Shown: positions 26,157 to 35,350, counted from the first letter of the stretch. The stretch: 42,861 nucleotides of DNA from Prevotellaceae bacterium (GCA_031271465.1 JAISVR010000006.1:1-42861), one strand, 5' to 3'. A program made the numbers and translations. Notes: generated by a model not told the origin, from the letters alone.

Positions 26157-27047
26157 ATGAATATAAAGAAAGGAATAAGCGAATCGTTCAGGTACGGAAC
26201 TGCTGTTACGAAGTTGATTTACATCAATTTGGCTGTTTTTTTATTGGTGAATATCGCGTACATTGTGTGCCGGCTGATGGATTTCGACGACCATTTTGTG
26301 TTGCAGTACACAGCGTTGCCTGCGGATTTCGGACAGTTATTATACCGTCCGTGGACTCTTGTTTCCTATATGTTTGTTCACAAAGGCTTTCTACATGTTT
26401 TGTTCAATGTGCTTAATCTGTACTGGTTCGGACGATTGTTTTTGATGTATTTCAGCCAAAAGCAACTCACGGGTTTGTATCTGCTGGGCGGTTTGTCCGG
26501 CGGGGTGTTTTACATGCTGATGTATAATATATTTCCTTATTTCCAGGGTGTATTACATAGCAGTTTGCTGTTTGGAGCATCGGCTTCGATGCTGGCGGTG
26601 ATGATGGGTGTAGCAGCCTACGCGCCTGAAATGCGCCTGCAAATGCTGTTTATCGGTGAGGTTCGATTAAAATTTATTGCTGCGTTTGTGTTCTTTTTGA
26701 GTTTGCTCAGCGTGGTGGGCGAAAATGCGGGCGGCAATATTGCGCATTTGGGTGGGCTGGCAATGGGATTTTTCTTTGCTCTGCAATTTAAAAAGGGTAA
26801 GGATATAACGCGGGGATTAAACCGGGTTGTTGATTGGGTAGTTGATTTCGCGACAAATTTATTCCGTCGAAAACCGAAAATGAAGGTTGTTCGAGGGGGT
26901 CGCCCAATGAACGACCACGATTGGAATGCTCATAAAAAGCAACAGACACAGGAGCTTGATGCTATTCTGGATAAAATAAAACAGAGTGGATACGATAAGT
27001 TATCTGCCGAGGAAAAGCAAAAACTTTTTGAGCATAGCGGCAAATAA
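26157..27047 (+). CDS. Rhomboid protease with C-terminal cytosolic tail
   Basis: This 296-aa rhomboid has the catalytic Ser142 in GASAS (in place of GxSG) and His197 in NIAHLGG, plus VHKGFLHVLFNVLNLYWFG in helix 2. After the last helix (about residue 215) comes an 80-residue basic soluble tail ending with KLSAEEKQKLFEHS, similar to the DUF6576-type tail I recall from Bacteroidota rhomboids. It is one of a tandem pair and is probably cotranslated with the first (4 bp between stop and start). Confidence 0.92.
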   Translation: MNIKKGISESFRYGTAVTKLIYINLAVFLLVNIAYIVCRLMDFDDHFVLQYTALPADFGQLLYRPWTLVSYMFVHKGFLHVLFNVLNLYWFGRLFLMYFSQKQLTGLYLLGGLSGGVFYMLMYNIFPYFQGVLHSSLLFGASASMLAVMMGVAAYAPEMRLQMLFIGEVRLKFIAAFVFFLSLLSVVGENAGGNIAHLGGLAMGFFFALQFKKGKDITRGLNRVVDWVVDFATNLFRRKPKMKVVRGGRPMNDHDWNAHKKQQTQELDAILDKIKQSGYDKLSAEEKQKLFEHSGK

Positions 27048-27104
27048 ATTTGTTTTTTCTTTTTTCAACCTAGTATAAACCTTTATATTTTTCAAATCCA
27101 ACCC

Positions 27105-28229
27105 GTGAAAGTTTTTTTTATTACCATCGCTTTATTGCTTAATTTATTGTTTGTAGGCTTACTCGTAGTATCGGGATTAGCCACCTATATCAGTCCCGAA
27201 AAACTTATTCTTCCGGCTTATCTTGGATTGTTTTTCCTGCCATTGGTGTTTATCAACATATTGTTTTTATTTTTTTGGGTAGTAAAGTTAAAATGGTATT
27301 TCGTGTTTTCGCTGGCTGTATTGGTTTTTTCGTTCAATAATTTTTGCAACGATTTTCCATTCAACGGAAAAGCTAAGAATGAGTTTCCTGCAGCCAACGA
27401 TTCAAGTAGCATTAGTGAAGTAAGCTTGTTGAGTTATAATGTAAAGCATTTCAATTTTTATAAAAAGGACAAGCAAAAGGAGCATTTTAATGAAATTGTC
27501 GATTACATTATCAAACGCGATGCGGATATTGTTTGTTTGCAGGAATTTGGTTATTATAACGAGAAAAAATTTCTTTCGGAAGATGATATTATGAATATGT
27601 TTTCCAAAAAATATCCTTACCGCCATATTGTTTATCAGTATGGAACGAACGAGAAGAATGCTTACGGTGTAGCTACTTTGTCTAAATATCCTATCGTGAA
27701 AAAGCAAGAGATGGACTATGATTCGAAGTTTAATCGCAGTATTTTTTCGGATATAAAAATAGCCGGACGCCGTCTGCGCGTGTTTAATTGCCACTTGGAG
27801 TCGAATCAGCTTACTCACAACGACCGTAAACGCATGGCAAAACTTATGGATAGTACGAATCAAAAAAATATAAGCGAAACCACCGAGATGCTTACCCGCA
27901 AACTCGGTTTTGCTTATCGCAAACGCGCCCACCAAGCCGATTTGATAGCCGAAGCTATTCGCGAGTCACCACACAGCGTGGTGGTTTGCGGCGATTTTAA
28001 CGACACGCCGATTTCGTATACTTACCAAACAATTCGTGCCGATTTGAACGATGTGTTTGTGAATTGTTCCACCGGACCGGGGATTACTTACAATGAACTG
28101 CCTTTTTTGTATCGCATCGATTACATTCTATGCAGCAACGAAATAGCCGCAGCGCGTTTCAAAATCGACCGTGTGAAATTCTCCGATCACTATCCCATTT
28201 CGTGTGTATTGCGTATTGAGGACGAGTGA
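27105..28229 (+). CDS. Membrane-anchored EEP-family phosphodiesterase
   Basis: This 374-aa protein belongs to the endonuclease/exonuclease/phosphatase superfamily. Three N-terminal hydrophobic segments (about 1-25, 35-60 and 65-80) anchor it, and the hydrolase domain follows. Metal and catalytic motifs are YNVKHFN, DIVCLQEFG, CGDFNDTPIS, RIDYIL and SDHYPI. The substrate may be a nucleic acid, a sugar phosphate or a phospholipid; the anchor points to an envelope substrate. The start is GTG at 27105. Its stop is adjacent to that of convergent xseA. Confidence 0.9.
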   Translation: MKVFFITIALLLNLLFVGLLVVSGLATYISPEKLILPAYLGLFFLPLVFINILFLFFWVVKLKWYFVFSLAVLVFSFNNFCNDFPFNGKAKNEFPAANDSSSISEVSLLSYNVKHFNFYKKDKQKEHFNEIVDYIIKRDADIVCLQEFGYYNEKKFLSEDDIMNMFSKKYPYRHIVYQYGTNEKNAYGVATLSKYPIVKKQEMDYDSKFNRSIFSDIKIAGRRLRVFNCHLESNQLTHNDRKRMAKLMDSTNQKNISETTEMLTRKLGFAYRKRAHQADLIAEAIRESPHSVVVCGDFNDTPISYTYQTIRADLNDVFVNCSTGPGITYNELPFLYRIDYILCSNEIAAARFKIDRVKFSDHYPISCVLRIEDE

Positions 28230-29534
28230 TTATTCTACCACACTGGCTGTTTCTCCATCGGAGAATACGGTAGTGATATGGTCGCCCGGGTGAAGTTGCG
28301 TCGTGCTGCGAACAATCTTTCCTTGGTGTAGCGTAAGCGAATATCCCCGTTGCAGCAATACTGCCGGCGAAGACAAATTTACTTCTTTTTCGAGCAAGGA
28401 TACTTGATGATTTCTCCGGTCGAAAAGCAACTGTGTACCCGTTCGAAGGCGTTGTTTGTATGTTTTTAGTTCTATTGCCTGTTCGCGGGTTTGTGCTGAA
28501 GCTTGCATTTTTAAACGCTGTAAGAGCAGTGCAATACGATTTTCATGTTCAACAATCAACTCGTTTGTCAAGCGCGAAAGCCGCATCATAATTTGCTCTA
28601 AATGAATATTTTCTCCTTGCAGCAACGATTCGGTTGCCGTTACAATGCTTTGCTGCAATTCGAGCACATTGTTCATCGCATCATACATCCGTGCAATGAG
28701 AAATTCGGCTACAGCGGTGGGCGTTTTACAACGAGTGTGCGCCACTTCGTCGAGCACGCTTTGGTCGCGCTCGTGTCCGATTCCGGTAATAACAGGCAAT
28801 GGAAACTGAGTGCCGTTGAACGCCAGCTCGTAATCATCGAAACAGCTTAGCTCTGCCGTAGCTCCTCCTCCGCGGATAATCGCCACCACATCGAAATGCT
28901 GCTGGTGTTGAAAAATTCGGTCGAGAGCTGCAATAATCGACCCGGCAGCCTGTTCACCCTGCATCACTGCAGGAAAAAGGCGAGTGTAAAACACAAAGCC
29001 GTCTGCATTATTCTGCAACTGATGGATAAAATCGCCGTAGCCTGCCGCCGTGGCTGACGAAATTACAGCTATACGCTGCGGGAGAACAGGCATCGTTAGC
29101 GATTTGTTCATATCGAATACTCCGTCGCTTTCCAAGCGACGAAGTATTTCCAAGCGGCGGCGAGCCATATCGCCTATCGTAAATTCGGGATTTATATCCC
29201 TGATGTTTAAACTTATTCCGTAGAGTTCGTGGTATTCTACGGTGCATGCAACAAGTATGTTTATCCCCGCACGCAGACTTTCGCCGGTGTTTACTTCAAA
29301 ATAGGGTTTCAACATCCGGTAGGTAGTTGCCCAGCAGGTAGCTTTGGTTTTGGCAACAAGACGGTCGGTAGAGCTATCTTTTTCTACCAGCTCGAAATAG
29401 GCATGACCATTGGCATTTTCATGCAGTTCGCTTATTTCGGCACGCAGCCACACGGGCAAATCGAATGCCAGCCGAAGCCGGGTTTTTATCAGTTCGTTGA
29501 GTTGGAGCAGGGAGTACGATTCGGAGCTTATCAT
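28230..29534 (-). CDS. xseA: Exodeoxyribonuclease VII large subunit
   Basis: XseA is the catalytic subunit of the single-strand-specific exonuclease VII. The 434-aa protein has an N-terminal OB fold (LRAEISELHENANGHAYFELVEK), the central domain with ISSATAAGYGDFIHQL and IIRGGGATAELSCFDDYELA, and a long coiled-coil C-terminal part ending LQRGYSLTLHQGKIV. The usual neighbour xseB (small subunit) is not downstream here, where a convergent gene ends one base away. Confidence 0.96.
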   Translation of the reverse strand: MISSESYSLLQLNELIKTRLRLAFDLPVWLRAEISELHENANGHAYFELVEKDSSTDRLVAKTKATCWATTYRMLKPYFEVNTGESLRAGINILVACTVEYHELYGISLNIRDINPEFTIGDMARRRLEILRRLESDGVFDMNKSLTMPVLPQRIAVISSATAAGYGDFIHQLQNNADGFVFYTRLFPAVMQGEQAAGSIIAALDRIFQHQQHFDVVAIIRGGGATAELSCFDDYELAFNGTQFPLPVITGIGHERDQSVLDEVAHTRCKTPTAVAEFLIARMYDAMNNVLELQQSIVTATESLLQGENIHLEQIMMRLSRLTNELIVEHENRIALLLQRLKMQASAQTREQAIELKTYKQRLRTGTQLLFDRRNHQVSLLEKEVNLSSPAVLLQRGYSLTLHQGKIVRSTTQLHPGDHITTVFSDGETASVVE

Positions 29535-29604
29535 TATCTAATTGTATTAAAAAAAACAACTGCTTACAGGTTGCTGTCGATTGATTTGTTATTATTATTT
29601 TCGA

Positions 29605-29642
29605 CAAAAGTAAACATCGTATTCAAATATTAACTATTTTTG
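29605..29642. promoter_or_regulatory. Divergent promoters, xseA and serine palmitoyltransferase
   Basis: The minus strand reads TACTTTTG at 29612-29605, and the plus strand reads TATTTTTG at 29635-29642, 28 bp before the ATG at 29670. Both match TAnnTTTG. Confidence 0.5.
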
Positions 29643-29669
29643 CGCGTTTTTTCAACTAAAAATCAATAT

Positions 29670-30857
29670 ATGGGAAATCTTCTCAGAGAAAAACTTGCTC
29701 AATACCGGGAGCCTCAAAAAATAATGGAAGCGGGAGTTTATCCCTATTTCAGAGCAATTGAATCCGACCAGGACACGGTGGTAACAATGAACGGGAAACC
29801 TGTTTTGATGTTTGGCTCCAACAGTTATTTGGGACTTACCAATCACCCGCGAATAAAAGAGGCGGCTATCAAAGCCATTGAAAAATATGGTTCGGGTTGC
29901 GCCGGTTCGCGCTTTTTGAACGGCACGCTCGATATTCACCTCGAACTTGAAGACCGATTGGCAAAGCTGGTTCACAAAGAAGGTGCGCTGATTTATGCTA
30001 CGGGATTCACGGTAAATTCGGGCGTAATTCCCTGCCTGACGGGTAAAGATGATTTCCTGCTCTACGATGCGTCCGACCACGCCTCGATTATCGAAGGCAA
30101 GCGGCTGTCGTTTTCCAAGCAACTGAAATATAAGCACAACGACATGGAGTCGCTCGAGCGAATGCTTCAACGCTGCGACCCCGACCGCGTGAAACTGATT
30201 GTTGCCGATGCGGTATTCAGCATGGAAGGCGATGTGGCAAACCTGCCCGTGATGGTGGAATTGGCAAAAAAATACAATGCTTCGCTGTATATCGACGAGG
30301 CTCATTCGCTGGGCGTTTTCGGTGAAGGTGGACGCGGATTGTGCGACCACACAGGTTTGTCGAACGATGTTGACTTGATTATGGGTACTTTCAGCAAATC
30401 GCTTGCCAGCATCGGTGGTTTTATTGCGGCTGATAGCGACACGATTAATTGCCTCAAACATACTTCACGCACATTGATTTTCAGCGCGAGCATTACGCCT
30501 GCTTCGACTGCTTCGGTGCTTGCTGCGCTCGATGTGATGCGCGACGAGCCGTGGCGACAGGAACAGCTGTGGCGCAACACGCACCATTCGCTTGAGGCAT
30601 TCCGCAAGGCTGGTTTTGAAATCGGGCATACTTCTACGCCGATTATTCCGCTCTATGTGCGCGACAATCACAAAACCTTTATGCTCACCAAAATGCTGAT
30701 GGAAGACGGCGTGTTTATAAACCCCGTGGTATCGCCCGCCGTAAGTTCCGAAGATACGCTTATACGCTATTCGCTTATGGCTACGCATACCATCGACCAG
30801 ATAGACGAGGCGGTGGAGAAAATTACCAAAAATGCAAAACTGCTGGGAATTATTTGA
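29670..30857 (+). CDS. spt: Serine palmitoyltransferase
   Basis: The enzyme condenses serine with a long-chain acyl-CoA or acyl-ACP to 3-ketosphinganine, the first step of the sphingolipids typical of Bacteroidota membranes. This 395-aa alpha-oxoamine synthase has FGSNSYLGLTNHP, the KYGSGCAGSRFLNGT block, DEAHSLGVFGE and the PLP lysine Lys243 in GTFSKSLAS. The overall sequence is much closer to bacterial Spt than to BioF or Kbl as I remember them. ATG 29670 gives the normal N-terminus MGNLLREKLAQY; the frame extends 30 bp upstream through the promoter. Confidence 0.93.
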   Translation: MGNLLREKLAQYREPQKIMEAGVYPYFRAIESDQDTVVTMNGKPVLMFGSNSYLGLTNHPRIKEAAIKAIEKYGSGCAGSRFLNGTLDIHLELEDRLAKLVHKEGALIYATGFTVNSGVIPCLTGKDDFLLYDASDHASIIEGKRLSFSKQLKYKHNDMESLERMLQRCDPDRVKLIVADAVFSMEGDVANLPVMVELAKKYNASLYIDEAHSLGVFGEGGRGLCDHTGLSNDVDLIMGTFSKSLASIGGFIAADSDTINCLKHTSRTLIFSASITPASTASVLAALDVMRDEPWRQEQLWRNTHHSLEAFRKAGFEIGHTSTPIIPLYVRDNHKTFMLTKMLMEDGVFINPVVSPAVSSEDTLIRYSLMATHTIDQIDEAVEKITKNAKLLGII

Positions 30858-30877
30858 AATTAGATAATGAAAAAAAT

Positions 30878-30913
30878 AAAGGGAATGAAAAAATGATTTT
30901 CGTTCCCTTTTTT
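30878..30913 (+). terminator. Terminator of serine palmitoyltransferase
   Basis: AAAGGGAATG (30878-30887) pairs with CGTTCCCTTT (30901-30910, one G-U pair), followed by more T residues. It starts 20 bp after the stop. Confidence 0.85.
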
Positions 30914-31224
30914 ATCGTTAATAATTAGCCGTTAACAATTAATAATTGGCAATTATTTTTCTATCTTTGCGCGGTCAAAAAATATGGAATTATCTATTTT
31001 TAAGTTTGTAAAGCTCTTAAAGTTGAAAGCTTATAAAGGTTGATACCCGTTTCACTGTTAGCTAATTATTCAACACCGATTTGAGGCTTGCAAAGCAAAT
31101 GCTATCCGTCGTCATTACGAGAAACGAAGCAATCTCAAAAACAGCAATCGTATCCTGAAATTGCTTCGTACCTCGCAATGACGGACAAACCTAAAAGAGA
31201 ATATTCTGAAAAAAACATATTGTT
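30914..31224 (+). other. Long leader before the OmpA-like gene
   Basis: No firm gene. TATCTTTG at 30962-30969 is an exact -7 match but lies 256 bp before the OmpA-like ATG. A 19-codon frame (30984-31043) begins soon after it. The palindromic element at 31105-31185 occupies most of the rest. A long leader, or a separate small RNA, would fit equally well. Confidence 0.45.
31105..31185. repeat. Palindromic interspersed element, copy 2
   Basis: The left arm (31105-31136, with CGTCATTACGAGAAACGAAGC) pairs imperfectly with 31156-31185 (TTGCTTCGTACCTCGCAATG). Its core matches the element at 35287-35350. This CGTCATTGCGAGG..CGAAGCAATC theme is known as a common bacterial interspersed repeat. Confidence 0.8.
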
Positions 31225-32172
31225 ATGAGAAAAATTATTGTCATTTCTGTTATTACAACAAGCTTAGTACTTGCCGTTTCCTGTTCGCCTATCTACAAAT
31301 GCGGCGACCCCGTGCCCGCCAAACCCAACATGTTTTGGGGAGCCCGCCTGCGCGCTGTGATTGAAGAGCGCGATACGCTGTGCAACCGACTTTCCGATAC
31401 CGAAAATACAGTCGATTTGCTACGGAAGGATACTTCGCTGCTTGCCGAAACAACGCGCAGGCAAAACGACAGCATCAACCTTCTGCAAGTTGAAATAGAC
31501 AATATGCTGGCTACAAACAAAGACTTGCTGCAAAGCCGCGATATGATAGAAAGCGAACGCTCGTCGGAAAGCGAACGCTTTGCACAAACCTTGCAGCAAA
31601 AAGAAAACGAACTGGCTGAAAAAGAAATCCTGATTGCCGAACGGGAAAAGAGTTTGCAGGATATGAAAGATATTATCGAGCGCAAAGACTCCATGCTGCA
31701 ACATCTCAACGAAGTGTTGCGCAATGCCCTGCTTGGCTTCAAAGCCGACGAACTGTCGGTAGAAAACAAAAACGGCAGGGTATATGTTTCTATGAGCGAC
31801 AAACTGCTCTTCAAATCGGGCAGCGCAGAGGTTGAAAACAAGGGCAGGGAAGCCCTCAAAGCCCTGGCAAGCGTGATTGTGAAAAATCCCGACATCGATG
31901 TGGTGGTAGAAGGGCATACGGACAACGATCCTATCAAAACCGCTGTATTCAAAGACAATTGGGATTTGAGCGTAATTCGCGCCACAGGTATCGTGCGCAT
32001 TCTCGTTGAAGAATACTCGGTGCAGCCCAAACAGGTGATGCCTGCCGGGCGCGGCGAGTTTTTCCCCCGCACTACAAACGAAACCGCCGAAGGTAAGGCA
32101 AAAAACCGCCGCACCGAAATTATCCTTTCGCCCAAACTGGACGAACTGATGAAAATGCTTGAAGCGAAATGA
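31225..32172 (+). CDS. OmpA-family lipoprotein with coiled coil
   Basis: This 315-aa protein has a lipoprotein signal peptide (lipobox AVSC, Cys20). A long charged coiled coil (about residues 45-165, with many Glu, Arg, Asp and Leu) is followed by an OmpA-like peptidoglycan-binding domain (about 190-305) with VVVEGHTDNDPI and KNRRTEIIL. It probably tethers a membrane to peptidoglycan. gldG follows 67 bp later on the same strand, so a link to the gliding/T9SS apparatus is possible but not proven. Confidence 0.9.
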   Translation: MRKIIVISVITTSLVLAVSCSPIYKCGDPVPAKPNMFWGARLRAVIEERDTLCNRLSDTENTVDLLRKDTSLLAETTRRQNDSINLLQVEIDNMLATNKDLLQSRDMIESERSSESERFAQTLQQKENELAEKEILIAEREKSLQDMKDIIERKDSMLQHLNEVLRNALLGFKADELSVENKNGRVYVSMSDKLLFKSGSAEVENKGREALKALASVIVKNPDIDVVVEGHTDNDPIKTAVFKDNWDLSVIRATGIVRILVEEYSVQPKQVMPAGRGEFFPRTTNETAEGKAKNRRTEIILSPKLDELMKMLEAK

Positions 32173-32239
32173 GTTGAAAAGCCCATTAAAGTTTGAAAGT
32201 ATATAGAGTTCAAAAAAACAGAAAATCATCGTTTACTAA

Positions 32240-33922
32240 ATGAAAAATATTCGCCCGTATCTTATAGTCGCGCTTGTGCTTGTGGCACTCAATGTGCTTT
32301 CGGCTTTTTGCTTCTTTCGGCTCGATTTAACTTCCGAAAAGCGGTACAGTATTTCGGAAAATACCAAATCGTTGATGTCGGGGCTGGATAAAAAAACACA
32401 TATCCGCATTTACTTGGATGGCGACCTCAATCCGGGTTTTCTTCGTCTGAAAAAATCAACTAAAGAACTGCTCGACGAGTTCCGCGTGTATACCCGCGAA
32501 GATTTCGGCTACGAATTTATAAATCCTTCGGCAGCCGGCACACAAAAAGAGCGCGAAGCAAATTACATTGCCCTCGAAAGCCGCGGACTGCGCGCCATGG
32601 TAGTATACGATAAGGACGAGGAAGGCAAAGCCATTCAAAAAGTAGTGTTCCCATGGGCAGAAATCATTTACGGGAAAGATACTATTCCGGTAAATCTGCT
32701 CGAAAACAATCCCCGCATGTCGGGCAGCCAAAACCTCAACAATTCAATCGAAAACCTTGAATTTCGCCTTAGCGATGCAATCCGCGTGCATACAATGAAA
32801 ACGATAAACAAAATTGCTTTTATTGAGGGGCACGGCGAATTTCCGCCCGAACTGGTTTACGATGCTTCGGTGGCATTCAGCCGCTATTTTCAGGTAGATA
32901 GAGGGCAAATAGGCAACGACCCCGATATATTGAAACCTTACAAGGCAATTGTTATTGCCAACCCGCAAACCCCATTTTCGGAACAGGAAAAGTTCGTTAT
33001 CGACCAATATATAATGAACGGCGGACGCGTGTTGTGGCTCATCAACGGGGTACGATTGGCTATGGACAGCCTCTCTACGGTAGGCGTTTCGCCGGCTATT
33101 CCGCTCAATGTAAATCTCGACGATCAACTGTTTCGTTACGGAGTGCGCCTCTCACCCGTCATCTTGCAAGACATGCAGTGTACCCAAGTGCCGATGAATG
33201 TAGCGCGTCCGGGCGACCCGCCAAAGTTTGAACCCATGCCGTGGTACTACGCCCCGCTGCTGCTTGCCTCGCCCGAACACCCTATTTCGCGCAATTTGGT
33301 GGAAGTACGCGCCGAGTTTGCTTCCGCCCTCGACTTAAGCGTAAGCCAACACGCATCTATTAAGAAAACCGTACTGCTGGTAACTTCCAACGCCAGTCAT
33401 ATTATTGCCACTCCTACACGCATTGACCTCAACACGATGTACGACATGGACAGTAAAACCTATTTCAATACAGGTTACATACCTGTGGCAGCAGCGTTGG
33501 AAGGGCGTTTCCCTTCTATTTTCACCAACCGCATGGCGCCCGAAGGCATTGTCCGGCGCGGGAAAATACAAAGCGAAAGCCGCCCCACACGCATGGTTGT
33601 AGTGGCAAATGCCGACATTATCCGCAACGATGTGCAAAACAACGGACAGTCGATAATCCCCATGCCCATGGGCTACGACCGCTACAGCAAGCAGGAATTC
33701 GGCAACCGAAGCTTTATTCTCAACAGTATTCTTTATTTAGCCGACGACGACGGCTGGCTGCAACTCCGCTCGCGCGAGTTTAAACTCCGTATGTTGAACA
33801 AAAAAGAAGTCGTTTCAGGTAAAAAGAAATGGCAAATCATCAATGTAGGCGTTCCGCTGCTGCTGGTATTGGCGTTTGCACTGGGTTATTCGCTTGTACG
33901 GCGGAAAATTTACAGTTCATAA
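32240..33922 (+). CDS. gldG: GldG, ABC transporter-associated protein
   Basis: This 560-aa protein resembles GldG, the auxiliary component of the GldAFG ABC transporter linked to gliding in Bacteroidota but kept by many non-gliders. It has a transmembrane helix near residues 6-26 followed by LTSEKRYSISENTKSL, a periplasmic part with FIEGHGEFP and GGRVLWLINGV, and a last helix near 533-555 before a basic tail. The usual partner gldF (permease) is not directly upstream, where an OmpA-like gene sits instead. Confidence 0.9.
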   Translation: MKNIRPYLIVALVLVALNVLSAFCFFRLDLTSEKRYSISENTKSLMSGLDKKTHIRIYLDGDLNPGFLRLKKSTKELLDEFRVYTREDFGYEFINPSAAGTQKEREANYIALESRGLRAMVVYDKDEEGKAIQKVVFPWAEIIYGKDTIPVNLLENNPRMSGSQNLNNSIENLEFRLSDAIRVHTMKTINKIAFIEGHGEFPPELVYDASVAFSRYFQVDRGQIGNDPDILKPYKAIVIANPQTPFSEQEKFVIDQYIMNGGRVLWLINGVRLAMDSLSTVGVSPAIPLNVNLDDQLFRYGVRLSPVILQDMQCTQVPMNVARPGDPPKFEPMPWYYAPLLLASPEHPISRNLVEVRAEFASALDLSVSQHASIKKTVLLVTSNASHIIATPTRIDLNTMYDMDSKTYFNTGYIPVAAALEGRFPSIFTNRMAPEGIVRRGKIQSESRPTRMVVVANADIIRNDVQNNGQSIIPMPMGYDRYSKQEFGNRSFILNSILYLADDDGWLQLRSREFKLRMLNKKEVVSGKKKWQIINVGVPLLLVLAFALGYSLVRRKIYSS

Positions 33923-33970
33923 ACGGTTTACAACCTGTACAAAACCTGTTGAAAAGCTGCCGAAATAAAA

Positions 33971-34002
33971 TTTGAGCAATCCAAAATCTTTATCTATCTT
34001 TG
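33971..34002 (+). promoter_or_regulatory. dnaN promoter
   Basis: TTTG at 33971-33974 and TATCTTTG at 33995-34002 are separated by 20 bp, matching the Bacteroidota -33/-7 consensus and spacing. This is the best promoter in the window. Transcription would start near 34008, giving a leader of about 90 nt. Confidence 0.7.
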
Positions 34003-34099
34003 GCTGATTTTTCACACAAGTTTATAAAGTAGAGGCGAGAATTCCCCATAACTTCATAAACTTTCTAATTTAAAAACTTTACAATCTAACTTTAAGAAT

Positions 34100-35224
34100 A
34101 TGAAATTTATTGTTTCAAGTACCAAACTGTCGAGCCATTTACAAAGCATCAGTCGTGTAATTTCCAATAAAAGCACACTCCCTATTTTAGACAGTTTTTT
34201 ATTCAACCTGAACGGAAATATCCTTACGATTACAGCTTCCGACCTCGAAACTACTCTTATCACTTCGAGCGAAGTGGATAGTGCCGAAGGTAACGGGCTG
34301 GTAGCTATTTCGGCAAAAATTTTGCTGGATACGCTCAAGGAATTTCCCGAACAACCACTGTCGTTTGAGATTAACGACGACAATTTGTCGATAATTATCC
34401 GCTCCGAAACAGGTTCGTACAATTTTATCGGTCAAAACGGCGATGAATATCCCCGCATGCCCGAGCCAAGTGCCGAGGCAAACAACTTGTCGATTCCCGT
34501 AGAAACGCTTTCGGCAGGAATCTCGAAAGCCATTTTCGCTACTGCCGACGATGAGTTGCGCCCCGTGATGAACGGTATTTATTTCGACATCACCACCGAA
34601 GGGATTACCATGGTGGCAACCGATGCCCACAAATTGGTTCGTTTCAAAACCACCGCAGCAAAAGGCGATACTGCAGCGGCGTTTATTCTGGCAAAAAAAC
34701 CGGCTACGCTGCTGAAAAATATTTTACCCAAGGAAAGCGGCGAAGTTGCCGTTCAGTTCGACGACAAAAACGCATTTTTCACCCTGTCGAACTATAAAAT
34801 GGTGTGCCGTCAGGTAGAAGGCAGATTCCCGAACTACAACGCTGTGATACCGCAAAACAATCCGCACAAACTGATTATCGACCGTGTGGTGTTTATGAAT
34901 GCCCTGCGTCGTGTGTCGTTGTTTTCCAACCAAGCAAGCAACCTGATAAAATTGCAGCTCAACGCAAGCACCATGCAAGTTTCGGCACAAGACATCGACT
35001 TCTCCATTTCGGCAGAAGAAACCATCGCTTGCCAATACAGTGGCGAAGCGATGAACATCGGTTTCAAATCGACCTTTTTGGTGGATATTTTAAGCAACCT
35101 CGATTCGGGCGATGTGGTGATGGAACTTGCCGACCCTTCGCGCGCAGGGCTGATTCTTCCTTTCGAAAACGCCGAAAACGAAGAGTTGTTGATGCTGCTG
35201 ATGCCGATGTTATTGAATGATTAG
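34100..35224 (+). CDS. dnaN: DNA polymerase III beta subunit (sliding clamp)
   Basis: The clamp encircles DNA and holds the polymerase on the template. The 374-aa protein begins MKFIVSSTKLSSHLQSISRVISNKSTLPIL, shows the three repeated clamp domains and ends in LMLLMPMLLND, close to the family's usual MPM(R/x)(L/x) end. It is monocistronic with a good promoter. dnaA, recF and gyrB are not adjacent, so this need not be the origin. Confidence 0.97.
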   Translation: MKFIVSSTKLSSHLQSISRVISNKSTLPILDSFLFNLNGNILTITASDLETTLITSSEVDSAEGNGLVAISAKILLDTLKEFPEQPLSFEINDDNLSIIIRSETGSYNFIGQNGDEYPRMPEPSAEANNLSIPVETLSAGISKAIFATADDELRPVMNGIYFDITTEGITMVATDAHKLVRFKTTAAKGDTAAAFILAKKPATLLKNILPKESGEVAVQFDDKNAFFTLSNYKMVCRQVEGRFPNYNAVIPQNNPHKLIIDRVVFMNALRRVSLFSNQASNLIKLQLNASTMQVSAQDIDFSISAEETIACQYSGEAMNIGFKSTFLVDILSNLDSGDVVMELADPSRAGLILPFENAENEELLMLLMPMLLND

Positions 35225-35286
35225 ACAAATGTCCGTTGAACGCGGATATAGTTCCATTTATTTTGTTTCAAACTTAATTATCACCG

Positions 35287-35350
35287 CCGTCATTGCGAGG
35301 CACGAAGCAATCCATTCCTGTATTGAGATTGCTTCGTGCCTTACAATACA
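35287..35350. repeat. Palindromic interspersed element, copy 3
   Basis: ATTGCGAGGCACGAAGCAATC in the left half pairs with 35327-35347 with two mismatches. It lies between dnaN and the exonuclease gene and shares its core with the copy at 31105-31185. Confidence 0.85.

Noticed and set aside
29652-30461. 269-codon minus-strand frame across serine palmitoyltransferase
   Set aside because: Antisense to a gene with PLP motifs; no family features.
31293-32229. Two long minus-strand frames across the OmpA-like gene
   Set aside because: Very Ser-rich or Phe-rich translations typical of antisense reading of a Glu/Lys-rich coiled coil.
33923-35224. Replication origin beside dnaN
   Set aside because: No dnaA, no cluster of DnaA boxes seen, and dnaN is often away from the origin in this phylum.
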